Of a stretch of 64,000 nt of DNA, positions 1 to 8,177 are shown piece by piece (positions within the stretch are counted from its first letter, which is position 1; the number at the start of each line of letters is the position of its first letter). Below the pieces are notes generated by a model. It searched no databases. It worked only from the letters and a program-made list of their open reading frames with translations, and was not told the DNA's origin. The translations under genes and the position numbers were made by a program. Location: contig CAZQDZ010000005.1 of assembly GCA_964591455.1 (NCBI GenBank), positions 62,001-126,000 of the forward strand, given 5' to 3'. Origin of the DNA: RFSX01 sp964591455. Lineage in GTDB: Bacteria > Bacteroidota > Bacteroidia > Chitinophagales > Saprospiraceae.

Positions 1-258
1 GATGAGCAAGAAGATAGTATCCTCATCTTTCCTAATCCTAGTTCTGGAAGAGTATGCATACAACAAGAAGGGCAGGAATTCTATAATGCAGAATTATTGA
101 GCCCATCTGGACAGTTGATCAAAAAATTTGAGCTGCTCGCAGATAATCATCATGTGATATTAAGTTCAGATACTTTTAGTGAGTCTGGGATGTATCTATT
201 GAGATTAAGGAATAAGCAAGGAGAAATTAAAGCCAAAAAGATTGTGGTAGAGAGATGA
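1..258 (+). CDS. C-terminal tail of a type IX secretion substrate (5' end outside window)
   Basis: The frame is open from base 1 to a TGA at 256-258. The 85 visible residues carry the classic type A sorting domain of the Bacteroidota type IX secretion system: an FPNPSSG motif near the start, a middle beta segment (ELLSPSGQLI) and the ending GMYLLRLRNKQG followed by KKIVVER. Such tails direct a protein across the outer membrane and are then removed. Nothing can be said about the passenger domain, which lies outside the window. Confidence 0.85.
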   Translation, partial: DEQEDSILIFPNPSSGRVCIQQEGQEFYNAELLSPSGQLIKKFELLADNHHVILSSDTFSESGMYLLRLRNKQGEIKAKKIVVER

Positions 259-454
259 TAATTGCGACCCTTTGAAACACTAAAAGACGAAAGGTAATTC
301 TCACCTTGTCGAAGACATATAAACATCATTGCATAGCTATCACCCCGAAGGAGTCTCTATTGTATTTTACTTAATGAAAAATCTTACTCTTAATAGCTTA
401 AGCCTTAGACAAGAGCATCAGACAACACACACTTCACAACAAATCCATTAAACA

Positions 455-484
455 TTTGCCAGTAGAGAATAACAACTATCTTTG
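455..484 (+). promoter_or_regulatory. Bacteroidota-type promoter of pheT
   Basis: TTTG at 455-458 and TATCTTTG at 477-484 are separated by 18 bases, very close to the Bacteroidota consensus TTTG-N19-TAnnTTTG. Transcription should begin near 490, leaving a leader of about 25 bases before the pheT ATG. This is the best two-box promoter I see in the window. The rest of 259-513 shows nothing else. Confidence 0.7.
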
Positions 485-513
485 CCGACTGATTTATAAA
501 TGAATATTCGTAC

Positions 514-2955
514 ATGAATCTATCCTACAAATGGTTAAAGAGATATCTAGACATTGAGATATCTATAGAATCGCTTTCTGAAATTCTGACGATGATCGGT
601 CTAGAAGTAGAAGGCATAGAGAAAGTAGAAACAATCAAGGGTGGCCTCAAAGGCATCGTGGTTGGGTATGTGGAGCAGTGTGATAAGCACCCTAATGCAG
701 ATAAGCTATCAGTAACAAAAGTCAATATTGGAGAGATAGAGCACAAGCAGATTGTTTGTGGAGCGCCCAATGTGGCTGCAGGCCAGAAGGTATTAGTGGC
801 TACTGTTGGTGCCACCTTACATCCTGCTGACGCCGACCCTTGGAAAATCAAGAAAGGAAAAATAAGAGGCGAAGTTTCTGAAGGGATGATTTGCGCTGAG
901 GATGAGTTGGGTCTCGGGACAGACCATAGTGGGATTATAGTATTGCCTGATGATGTACCGATAGGCAGTCTAGCCGCTGATTATTATAATATCTCAGACG
1001 ACTATGTATTCGACATAGGACTGACACCCAATCGATCAGATGCGACCTCTCATCTTGGAGCAGCTAAAGATTTAGCCGCCTATCTGAAGATCCACAAGAA
1101 TAGGAAAGAATCGGTCAAAGAGCCTATTGTGACTGATTTCAAAGTAGATGTAGATAAGCCTGCTATAAAGGTGGTGGTAGAAAATGAAGCGCAGTGTCCA
1201 CGATATACAGGCATCTCATTGGCTGATGTTAAAGTAGGACCGTCACCACAGTGGATGAGAGACCTCCTTGTTTCTATAGGCGTCAGACCTATTAATAATA
1301 TAGTAGACATTACCAATTTTGTCTTACACGAGCTAGGACAGCCTTTACATGCCTTTGATCAAGATAAAATCCAAAATGGTGAAGTTAGAGTTAAGAATCT
1401 TCCCCAGGGTTCTAAATTTCTAAGCTTGGATGAGCAAGAAAGAACCTTAAGGTCAGATGACCTGATGATATGTGATGGTAATGATAATCCGATGTGTATT
1501 GCTGGTGTCTTTGGGGGTTTGAATAGTGGCGTATCAGAGAATACAACAAATATATTTTTAGAGTCAGCACATTTTGCGGCCAGCGCTGTCAGGCAAACAA
1601 GTACACATCATTTACTACGAACAGATGCAGCCAAGATATTCGAAAAAGGCTCTGACCCCAATATTACCGTCTATGCACTGGAACGTGCCGCCTTACTTAT
1701 GAAGGAATATGCGGGGGCAACCATTGTATCAGAGATTACAGACCATTATCCTAAGGAAATAGAGCCAGTAGAAATTCCAATTGGCTATGCCAAAATCAAT
1801 CGGATCATCGGCACAGAGTTAGAGAAACAAGAGGTGCATGATATTCTCAGAGCAATGGAGATGGAGCTAAAACCGGTAGATGAAGATACGATTATCGTAA
1901 AGGTGCCTACCAATAAAGCTGATGTGACCAGAGATGTGGATATTATAGAAGAGATACTTAGAATCTATGGTTTCAATACGGTGCCTATTCCTGCCCAGCT
2001 TAAAACAACCATCAACCACGAAGACCATCCGAACGAAAGACAGATTCGCAAAGCCATAGCTAATATGCTTGCTTCTCATGGCTGGAGCGAAATGATGGGG
2101 ATGTCACTGATAGAGTCTGCACATTTTGACCAAGATCGCGATGACCTTATCTATATTAATAATACCAGTAATATTCATCTAGATATCATGAGGCCTAATG
2201 CAGTAGTAAGTGGTCTGCGTTCTATAGCTCATAACCTCAACTATCAGCAAACTGATCTTAAGTTATTTGAATTTGGAAGAACTTACAGAATAGAGAATGG
2301 TGAGCATAAGGAGAAGGCCTTTCTAAGTTGTTTCCTGACGGGTAACGATACGCTAAAGGGATGGGCAACCCCGGGTTCATCTGCAGATTTTTATGTGATC
2401 AAAGGATGGGTGGATAGAATCCTAGAACGGCTTGGAGTACAAGGATTTCAGACCAAAGTGTTTGAACCGATGGAATCAGATGACCATATTTATTCAGAAG
2501 GGATGCAGTATCACCGAGGAGATCAGGTAATGGTCAGATTCGGTAAGTTATCAAGAAAGCTCCTTAAGAAAATGGATATAGGCGTACCCGTCTATTATGC
2601 AGAGTTCAATTATAAATCTCTGCTTAAGTCAGCTCGGAAAAGCAAAACAAAGACCTCGGTGATCAGTAAGTATCCGTCTTCAGAGCGGGATTTATCATTG
2701 GTATTGGAGCGGAAAGTGACCTTTGAAGATATTCTGAGAGTGACGGCAAAGACAGACAAAAAACTTATACAAGAGACGACCCTCTTTGATGTGTATGAGA
2801 ATGCGGAGCAACTAGGAGAAGGTAAAAAAGCTTATGCTGTCAAATTTCTCTTCCAAGATGTCAGTAAGACCTTGTCAGACAAGGAGATAGATAAGGTAAT
2901 GAACTCCCTTATCAAGAATTTCGAGACCAAGTTAGGCGCCAGCATAAGAAGCTAA
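514..2955 (+). CDS. pheT: phenylalanyl-tRNA synthetase beta subunit
   Basis: The 813-residue product matches the usual length of bacterial PheT, which with PheS forms the alpha2-beta2 enzyme charging tRNA-Phe. Visible order: N-terminal EMAP-type tRNA-binding region (about residues 40-155, with HPNADKLSVTKV), the B3/B4 editing region (FVLHELGQPLHAFDQ and following), B5 (about 405-475), the catalytic-like core, and a C-terminal anticodon-binding domain opening with KYPSSERDLSLVLER near residue 725. pheS is not adjacent, as is common in this phylum. A good promoter sits just upstream. The gene is intact and ordinary. Confidence 0.97.
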   Translation: MNLSYKWLKRYLDIEISIESLSEILTMIGLEVEGIEKVETIKGGLKGIVVGYVEQCDKHPNADKLSVTKVNIGEIEHKQIVCGAPNVAAGQKVLVATVGATLHPADADPWKIKKGKIRGEVSEGMICAEDELGLGTDHSGIIVLPDDVPIGSLAADYYNISDDYVFDIGLTPNRSDATSHLGAAKDLAAYLKIHKNRKESVKEPIVTDFKVDVDKPAIKVVVENEAQCPRYTGISLADVKVGPSPQWMRDLLVSIGVRPINNIVDITNFVLHELGQPLHAFDQDKIQNGEVRVKNLPQGSKFLSLDEQERTLRSDDLMICDGNDNPMCIAGVFGGLNSGVSENTTNIFLESAHFAASAVRQTSTHHLLRTDAAKIFEKGSDPNITVYALERAALLMKEYAGATIVSEITDHYPKEIEPVEIPIGYAKINRIIGTELEKQEVHDILRAMEMELKPVDEDTIIVKVPTNKADVTRDVDIIEEILRIYGFNTVPIPAQLKTTINHEDHPNERQIRKAIANMLASHGWSEMMGMSLIESAHFDQDRDDLIYINNTSNIHLDIMRPNAVVSGLRSIAHNLNYQQTDLKLFEFGRTYRIENGEHKEKAFLSCFLTGNDTLKGWATPGSSADFYVIKGWVDRILERLGVQGFQTKVFEPMESDDHIYSEGMQYHRGDQVMVRFGKLSRKLLKKMDIGVPVYYAEFNYKSLLKSARKSKTKTSVISKYPSSERDLSLVLERKVTFEDILRVTAKTDKKLIQETTLFDVYENAEQLGEGKKAYAVKFLFQDVSKTLSDKEIDKVMNSLIKNFETKLGASIRS

Positions 2956-2995
2956 CGGGTAAAATGACTGACAAGAAAACAAAGTCAAAATTAAG

Positions 2996-3003
2996 TACCT
3001 TTG
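2996..3003 (+). promoter_or_regulatory. promoter -7 box between pheT and rny
   Basis: TACCTTTG at 2996-3003 is a perfect TAnnTTTG box, 41 bases after the pheT stop. I see no convincing TTTG box 19 bases upstream. Transcription would begin near 3010, about 345 bases before rny, so it drives either a separate RNA or a very long rny leader. Confidence 0.5.
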
Positions 3004-3009
3004 TTAAAG

Positions 3010-3300
3010 CTAGGTCAGTAAAGGATAGTCAAAAGTGGCACTTCAGTAACTGCTCTGGTGAAAGAAAAGCAGAAAACAAATGAGTTTTCATTGTCTGAGT
3101 ACTGTAGAAGTCAGAAAAAAGCGACAATCCCATAGGATTCTCCTCTGATTAGGTACACTGATAACGATTTAAGATGCAAACAAGAGGTTTGCTTATGATA
3201 TATCCAAGTATAGCATTATAGAAGTGTTAGGCACTAACTGCCAACACTTATTTGTCCAGATGGTTAGTGCCATCTAAAGAAGGACATATCATTTCTACAT
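3010..3300 (+). ncRNA. candidate structured RNA between pheT and rny
   Basis: No protein frame is convincing in 2956-3354, but the stretch is full of perfect short hairpins behind its own promoter box: GAAAAC/GTTTTC (3072-3089), AATCC/GGATT (3126-3139), GCAAAC/GTTTGC (3176-3192), AAGTGTT/AACACTT with inner GGC/GCC (3222-3249) and AGATGG/CCATCT (3258-3275). The last two sit inside an outer stem, 3196-3205 with 3282-3291, pairing at 9 of 10 positions. GGCACTAA at 3230-3237 can also pair with TTAGTGCC at 3264-3271, an alternative fold. Many Bacteroidota carry zapA here, and 6S RNA neighbours zapA in other phyla, so a 6S-like RNA is one possibility; a long structured rny leader is the other. Ends are approximate. 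Confidence 0.4.
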
Positions 3301-3354
3301 TAGGTCACTCTCAGGCTGTTCTCTGCTTATTTATTAATCTATAAATATTGAAAT

Positions 3355-5010
3355 ATGGAATTAATGGCCATAGTGGGTCTTGCAGCAGGTGCCTTGCTGG
3401 GATTTGTAGCTTCCAGTTTTGGTTTGAAAAAAGCCAGCCAAGGAAAGATAGAAGAAGCAAACAAGAAAGCGGACCTTACCCTAAAGGAATCAGAACTAAC
3501 CGCGAACAGAAAAATAGCTGAGGCAGAATCTAAAGCCGACAAGTTAGTATCCAAAGCAGAAAGCAAAAATGAGGCGATTAAGCAGAAGAAGATTCAGGAA
3601 GCTAAAGACAAGTATGCTAAGCTAAAAAACGACTACCAAAGTTATAAGGCTGACCAGAAAGTAGAAATGAAAGAAAGAGAAATGCAGGTCATTTCTTTGG
3701 AGAAAGAATTCAAAACAAAAAAGGATAGCCTTAAGAAAGAAATAGAATCTATAGAACAAAGAGAGGCTGAGGTCAAAGCCATCAGAGTGAATCTTGATAA
3801 GCAAATTAAGATAGTCGCCAAGAAAAAAGAAGAGCTGGACACTGCCAATGAAGCCCGCATAAAGCAGTTGGAGACGATAGCAAAAATGACGGAGTCAGAA
3901 GCCAAAGAGAAACTGATAGAAGCCGTGAGAGATAAAGCACAGACAGAAGCCTTATCCATCGAAAAGGACGTTATCACCGAAGCAAAGGCTAATGCGGCTA
4001 AGGAAGCCAAAAAGATTATCATTCAGACTATCCAGCGTATGGGTGCTGAGTACACGATAGAAAATACAGTTTCTGTATTCAATCTGGACAGTGATGATAT
4101 GAAAGGCCAAATCATCGGAAGAGAAGGAAGGAACATTAGAGCTCTAGAGGCGGCTACAGGAGCAGAAATTATCGTAGATGATACACCTGAGGCCATCATC
4201 ATATCAAGTTTTGATCCTATTCGTAGAGAGATATGCAGGTTATCGCTTAAGAGATTGGTGGCAGATGGACGTATCCATCCAGCCAAGATAGAAGAGACCG
4301 TAGTGAAAGTTCGTAAGCAACTCGAAGATCAGATTAAAGAAATCGGGGAAAGAACAGTCATTGATTTAGATATCCATGGTCTCAAGGCCAGTATCATAAG
4401 AATGGTGGGTCGTATGAGATTCAGATCATCATATGGACAGAACCTCCTTAAGCACTCCATAGAGACAGCCAACTTATGTGCTATTATGGCGGCAGAGTTA
4501 GGCATGAGTCCTAATCAAATCAAAATGGCTAAGCGTGCTGGCTTACTCCACGATATCGGCAAGGTAGCAGAAGAAGAATCAGAACTGCCTCACGCATTAC
4601 TAGGTATGGAAATGCTGAAGAAAGTCAATGAGCATGCTGTTATCTTAAATGCTGTCGGCGCTCACCACGATGAGATAGAGATGAATAATATTATTTCTCC
4701 ACTCGTTCAGGCGTGTGATGCCATCTCAGGTGCACGTCCAGGGGCCAGAAGAGAAATCCTTGAGAGTTATCTTAAACGTATAGGAGAGTTAGAAGACTTG
4801 GCATTGGGATATGAGGGTGTGCAGAAGGCTTACGCTATTCAGGCTGGTCGTGAACTACGTGTCATTGTAGAAAGTGACAAAGTTAGTGATCAGTTCGCCG
4901 ATGATCTAGCATTTATGATATCACAGAAGATAGAAACTGAAATGCAATATCCGGGACAAGTTAGAGTGACAGTGATACGTGAGAAACGAGCAACAGCAGT
5001 TGCCAGATAA
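3355..5010 (+). CDS. rny: ribonuclease Y
   Basis: RNase Y is a membrane-anchored endoribonuclease that starts mRNA decay. The 551-residue protein shows an N-terminal membrane segment (residues 3-22), a long charged coiled coil (about 25-225), a KH domain with the GxxG loop in IIGREGRN (about 250-260), and an HD metal-dependent phosphohydrolase domain with LLHDIGK (H399, D400). It ends with an EMQYPGQVRVTVIRE segment typical of the family. It is slightly longer than the usual 520 residues because of the coiled coil. It stands alone, followed by a terminator. Confidence 0.96.
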   Translation: MELMAIVGLAAGALLGFVASSFGLKKASQGKIEEANKKADLTLKESELTANRKIAEAESKADKLVSKAESKNEAIKQKKIQEAKDKYAKLKNDYQSYKADQKVEMKEREMQVISLEKEFKTKKDSLKKEIESIEQREAEVKAIRVNLDKQIKIVAKKKEELDTANEARIKQLETIAKMTESEAKEKLIEAVRDKAQTEALSIEKDVITEAKANAAKEAKKIIIQTIQRMGAEYTIENTVSVFNLDSDDMKGQIIGREGRNIRALEAATGAEIIVDDTPEAIIISSFDPIRREICRLSLKRLVADGRIHPAKIEETVVKVRKQLEDQIKEIGERTVIDLDIHGLKASIIRMVGRMRFRSSYGQNLLKHSIETANLCAIMAAELGMSPNQIKMAKRAGLLHDIGKVAEEESELPHALLGMEMLKKVNEHAVILNAVGAHHDEIEMNNIISPLVQACDAISGARPGARREILESYLKRIGELEDLALGYEGVQKAYAIQAGRELRVIVESDKVSDQFADDLAFMISQKIETEMQYPGQVRVTVIREKRATAVAR

Positions 5011-5040
5011 AAATCAAGACAAAAGATAAGATTTTTAAAC

Positions 5041-5072
5041 AGGGGTGTCAGTAGCGGCACCCCTTTTCTATT
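5041..5072 (+). terminator. intrinsic terminator after rny
   Basis: AGGGGTG (5041-5047) pairs perfectly with CACCCCT (5058-5064) across a 10-base loop and is followed by TTTCTATT. The rest of the rny-atpB gap (5073-5310) is AT-rich and shows nothing else that I can support. Confidence 0.85.
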
Positions 5073-5310
5073 ATAGTTTTTTATATATGAAATATTTTGT
5101 GATTTGAATGTTTGTAGTCTATAATATTTTGAATTATTACTATTTAAATAAGATTCCTTTGGCAAATGCGCTTTTGTAAAGATAAATCTCTAGGCAATAT
5201 TTCTAGCCGACCTATTGGTATTGATCCAAGACAATCTTTATCAACAGTTCTAATTACATTTTAGACGTTCATTTACCGCTTTCAAAGTGTGGTTAAAAGC
5301 CTATAAATGC

Positions 5311-5318
5311 TACCTTTG
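5311..5318 (+). promoter_or_regulatory. promoter -7 box of the atp operon
   Basis: TACCTTTG at 5311-5318 fits the TAnnTTTG consensus; the upstream box is weak. It overlaps an in-frame ATG at 5307, so that ATG lies upstream of the transcription start and cannot be used. This places the atpB start at the ATG at 5343, directly before a signal peptide. Confidence 0.6.
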
Positions 5319-5342
5319 CACAAATTTTTAGAAGCGAACCAA

Positions 5343-6728
5343 ATGCTCAAATTATACACTGCTTCATTTTTCTTTTTGTTTCTGTCTTTCGCGCTAAATG
5401 CACAGACGCATAAAGAGACTCATACTACCAAGACAGGACACCATGACCATAGTGGTCATAAGCATGATCATTCAGATAAGGATCATCATGGACATGACCA
5501 TTCTGGACATAACCATCACGACCACGAAGGACATGATCATGAAGACTCTCATGAGCATAAAAACAATTTTGTATCTGATTGTGGCTCTCCGGCAAAGGCG
5601 CATCACCATCATGGTTATGACCCTTCAGCAACGGCAATGCATCACATCAGCGATGCCAATGTGTGGACAATTATGGATATGGTGAGAATTCCTCTACCAG
5701 CTATTCTATACAATAATGAGAGAGGATTAGAATTCTTCTCTACAGCAAAATTTGACGCGGGCCATCATGATAATGGACACTATGGGTATAAAGACTACGT
5801 CATGTATCTTGGTAACATTCATAGAATAACTTGTCCAGGGTTCGATGCTAAGGAAAAGTTTGACGTTGAAGGCTTCGATACAGTTACATTAAAGAATGAC
5901 GAAGGGAAGGAGTACGATAAGAAATATGCGATTATAGATGGCAAGGGATATCTAATAGAACAGAAGACAATTTGGGATGGAGGCATCATGGGAGGTGGCG
6001 TGACAGGATTTATGGACTTCAGTCCTACCAAGAATGTGGTTTCTATGATACTTGTTTCATTGTTGTTATTCTTCTTGTTTAGAAAAGCAGCAAAGAGATA
6101 TAAAGATGGACCATCAGCACCAACAGGCGTACAGTCCTTACTGGAGACGATGTTCCAATTCATCAGAGATGACGTAGCCATTCCTTTCTTAGGAGACAAA
6201 CATGAGAAGTTCTTGCCATTATTGACGACGATATTCTTCTTCATTCTAGGATTGAATTTGTGGGGGCAAGTGCCGTTTTTAGGTAGTGTGAATGTAACTG
6301 GTTCATTGACAGTAACTGCGGTGATGGCTATCATCGTCTTTATAATGACGAACCTTAATGGAAATGCAGATTATTGGAAGCACATATTGTGGCCACCAGA
6401 TACCCCTTGGTTTGTTAAGATAATTTTGATTCCTGTAGAGTTAATGGGTCTGTTTATTAAGCCATTAACATTAATGCTGCGATTAGCAGGGAATATTTCT
6501 GCTGGGCACATTGCAATCCTATCTTTCGTAGGATTGATATTTATTTTTGGAAAGGCAGGCGCAAGTATGAGTGGGAGCATGATGGGAACGGCGATGGCTG
6601 TGCCATTGACCATGTTTATGATGGCTATTGAATTGATAGTCGCCTTTGTACAAGCCTTTGTGTTTACCATATTGACTGCTTCTTATTTAGGAGCAGCAAC
6701 GGAGGAGCACCATCATGATGATCATTAA
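5343..6728 (+). CDS. atpB: ATP synthase F0 subunit a with histidine-rich N-terminal extension
   Basis: Subunit a forms the proton half-channels against the c-ring. From the ATG at 5343 the product is 461 residues, much longer than the roughly 270 of E. coli. It begins with a signal peptide (MLKLYTASFF through LNAQ), then a stretch of about 54 residues with some 20 histidines in HDH/HGH patterns, a periplasmic domain, and the membrane core. The essential channel arginine is in LMLRLAGNISAGH. The C-terminus is again His/Asp-rich (EEHHHDDH). A signal peptide and extra domain on AtpB are known in Bacteroidota; the density of histidines is striking and may bind metal or buffer protons (inference). 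First gene of the B-E-F-H-A-G operon. Confidence 0.95.
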   Translation: MLKLYTASFFFLFLSFALNAQTHKETHTTKTGHHDHSGHKHDHSDKDHHGHDHSGHNHHDHEGHDHEDSHEHKNNFVSDCGSPAKAHHHHGYDPSATAMHHISDANVWTIMDMVRIPLPAILYNNERGLEFFSTAKFDAGHHDNGHYGYKDYVMYLGNIHRITCPGFDAKEKFDVEGFDTVTLKNDEGKEYDKKYAIIDGKGYLIEQKTIWDGGIMGGGVTGFMDFSPTKNVVSMILVSLLLFFLFRKAAKRYKDGPSAPTGVQSLLETMFQFIRDDVAIPFLGDKHEKFLPLLTTIFFFILGLNLWGQVPFLGSVNVTGSLTVTAVMAIIVFIMTNLNGNADYWKHILWPPDTPWFVKIILIPVELMGLFIKPLTLMLRLAGNISAGHIAILSFVGLIFIFGKAGASMSGSMMGTAMAVPLTMFMMAIELIVAFVQAFVFTILTASYLGAATEEHHHDDH

Positions 6729-6769
6729 TTAATTTTAATTTAATTCATTTATATAAATCTCGTATAACT

Positions 6770-6973
6770 ATGACTGGAACATTAGCAGCAGTAGGAGCAG
6801 GACTTGCAGTAATAGGTGCAGGTATTGGTCTAGGCCAAATCGGTGGTAAAGCCGTCGAAGCCATTGCAAGACAACCAGAAGCTTCGGGAGACATTAGAGG
6901 AGCAATGATATTGATGGCAGCCTTCATGGAGGGTGCAGCATTGATTGCGATTCTTTTATCTTTCATACTCTAA
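6770..6973 (+). CDS. atpE: ATP synthase F0 subunit c
   Basis: This 67-residue hairpin protein forms the rotor ring. The first helix is glycine-rich (GAGLAVIGAGIGLGQIGG), the polar loop is ARQPEA, and the second helix carries the ion-binding carboxylate E54 in FMEGAAL. The glutamine and serine ligands that mark sodium-binding c subunits are not at the expected positions, so proton coupling is likely. Length is slightly short for the family but complete. It lies 41 bases after atpB and is followed by two stem-loops. Confidence 0.96.
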   Translation: MTGTLAAVGAGLAVIGAGIGLGQIGGKAVEAIARQPEASGDIRGAMILMAAFMEGAALIAILLSFIL

Positions 6974-6983
6974 GAAAAGAGTA

Positions 6984-7058
6984 AGGTCTCATGACCTAAC
7001 GAAGATTATTAAGAAAACAGCAAAATGCGGTTGGCAGAGTAGCTGTTTTCTTTTCGAT
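6984..7058 (+). promoter_or_regulatory. tandem stem-loops between atpE and atpF (attenuator or mRNA stabiliser)
   Basis: AGGTC/GACCT forms a small hairpin at 6984-6997. An 11-base perfect stem follows, 7011-7021 with 7042-7052, enclosing 20 bases and followed by a T-rich run (7051-7064). It looks like an intrinsic terminator but lies inside the operon with no promoter box after it. A likely role is partial termination or protection of the upstream atpB-atpE message, raising subunit c output relative to the rest (inference). Confidence 0.65.
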
Positions 7059-7092
7059 TTTTTTAAATGACAATTACAACTAAAGACATAAT

Positions 7093-7605
7093 ATGATTTT
7101 TCTACAAGGATTTGCACCCTTCCAACCCACTCCAGGTCTGGCATTGTGGTCACTGGTTATCTTTCTACTGTTCTGGTGGTTGATGGCTAAGTATGCATTC
7201 AAACCTATGATGGAAGGACTTAAGAAAAGAGAATCTACAATCAGCGATGCGCTTGCTGAGGCTCAGAAAGCCAGAGAAGAAATGGCTAATCTCAAAGCTG
7301 AGAATGAGCAAATATTAGCGGAAGCCAGAGAAGAAAGAGCAACGATGCTTAGAGAAGCTAAGGAAACAAAAGCCTCTATTATCTCAGAAGCAAAGAACAA
7401 GGCGAAGGAAGAAGCACAAAGAATAACAACGACAGCCAAGCACGAAATAGAGAACGAGAAGAAGGCAGCCATAACAGAAGTGAAGAATGAAGTAGGGATG
7501 ATGGCCACTGATATCGCAGAAAAGATTCTTCGTAGGGAACTGAAAGGTAATCCTGAGCACGAATCATTTGTCAATACACTTGTGGGCGAAATAAAACTTA
7601 ACTAA
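7093..7605 (+). CDS. atpF: ATP synthase F0 subunit b
   Basis: Subunit b is the peripheral stalk. The 170-residue protein has one N-terminal membrane helix (about residues 15-35, LALWSLVIFLLFWWLMAKYAF) and then a long charged, alanine-rich coiled coil to the end. Its TAA stop and the atpH ATG share one base (7605), which suggests translational coupling. Length is normal. Confidence 0.94.
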   Translation: MIFLQGFAPFQPTPGLALWSLVIFLLFWWLMAKYAFKPMMEGLKKRESTISDALAEAQKAREEMANLKAENEQILAEAREERATMLREAKETKASIISEAKNKAKEEAQRITTTAKHEIENEKKAAITEVKNEVGMMATDIAEKILRRELKGNPEHESFVNTLVGEIKLN

Positions 7606-8165
7606 TGGCTGGCGAAAGAGTAGCAGTCAGATACGCGAAGTCGTTAATCAATCTTGGTCAAGAGCAAGGAGTGCTTGACGTCATATATGATGATATGACT
7701 AATCTCAAAGAAGCATTGACTAATAGAGATTTGCAACTTTTGGTCAAGAGCCCAATTATTAAGTCTGATAAGAAAATCAGCGTCTTCCGAAAATTATTTG
7801 GCGATAGTTATAACAAGCTTACAATGGCCTTTTTCGAAATATTAACGAAGAAGAGCAGAGAGAATATATTACCTGAAATCACTAAAGCATTTATCAGTCA
7901 GTATAAGAAACTGAACCATGTGTCTATGGTGAAATTAACGACAGCTAGTCCATTAGGGGCGGATGCCTTAGAAGAGATTAAAAAAGCCTTGCTGTCGAGT
8001 ACCGAAACTGATGAGAAGATAGAGGTAGAAACAGTCGTGGACCCTAATCTTATTGGTGGTTTTGTTTTAGAACTTGGAGATAAATTATACGACGCCAGTG
8101 TCGCTTATAAGTTAGATCAGATTAAGAGAAAGTTTTCTGAGAATAAATACATTAAATCAACATAA
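7605..8165 (+). CDS. atpH: ATP synthase F1 subunit delta
   Basis: Delta links the peripheral stalk to the top of the alpha3-beta3 head. The 186 residues begin AVRYAKSLINL, the usual OSCP/delta opening, and carry the family C-terminal segment VDPNLIGGFVLELGDKLYDAS followed by LDQIKRKF. Length is typical. It overlaps atpF by one base and lies 12 bases before atpA. Confidence 0.94.
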   Translation: MAGERVAVRYAKSLINLGQEQGVLDVIYDDMTNLKEALTNRDLQLLVKSPIIKSDKKISVFRKLFGDSYNKLTMAFFEILTKKSRENILPEITKAFISQYKKLNHVSMVKLTTASPLGADALEEIKKALLSSTETDEKIEVETVVDPNLIGGFVLELGDKLYDASVAYKLDQIKRKFSENKYIKST

Positions 8166-8177
8166 AAATATCTAGAT

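Noticed and set aside
5307..5342. atpB start at the ATG at 5307
   Set aside because: The TACCTTTG promoter box overlaps it, and the signal peptide begins at the ATG at 5343.
5398..5685. Histidine- and isoleucine-rich open frames overlapping the start of atpB on both strands
   Set aside because: They are shadows of the GAC/CAT-rich His region; the atpB frame has signal peptide, membrane core and essential arginine.
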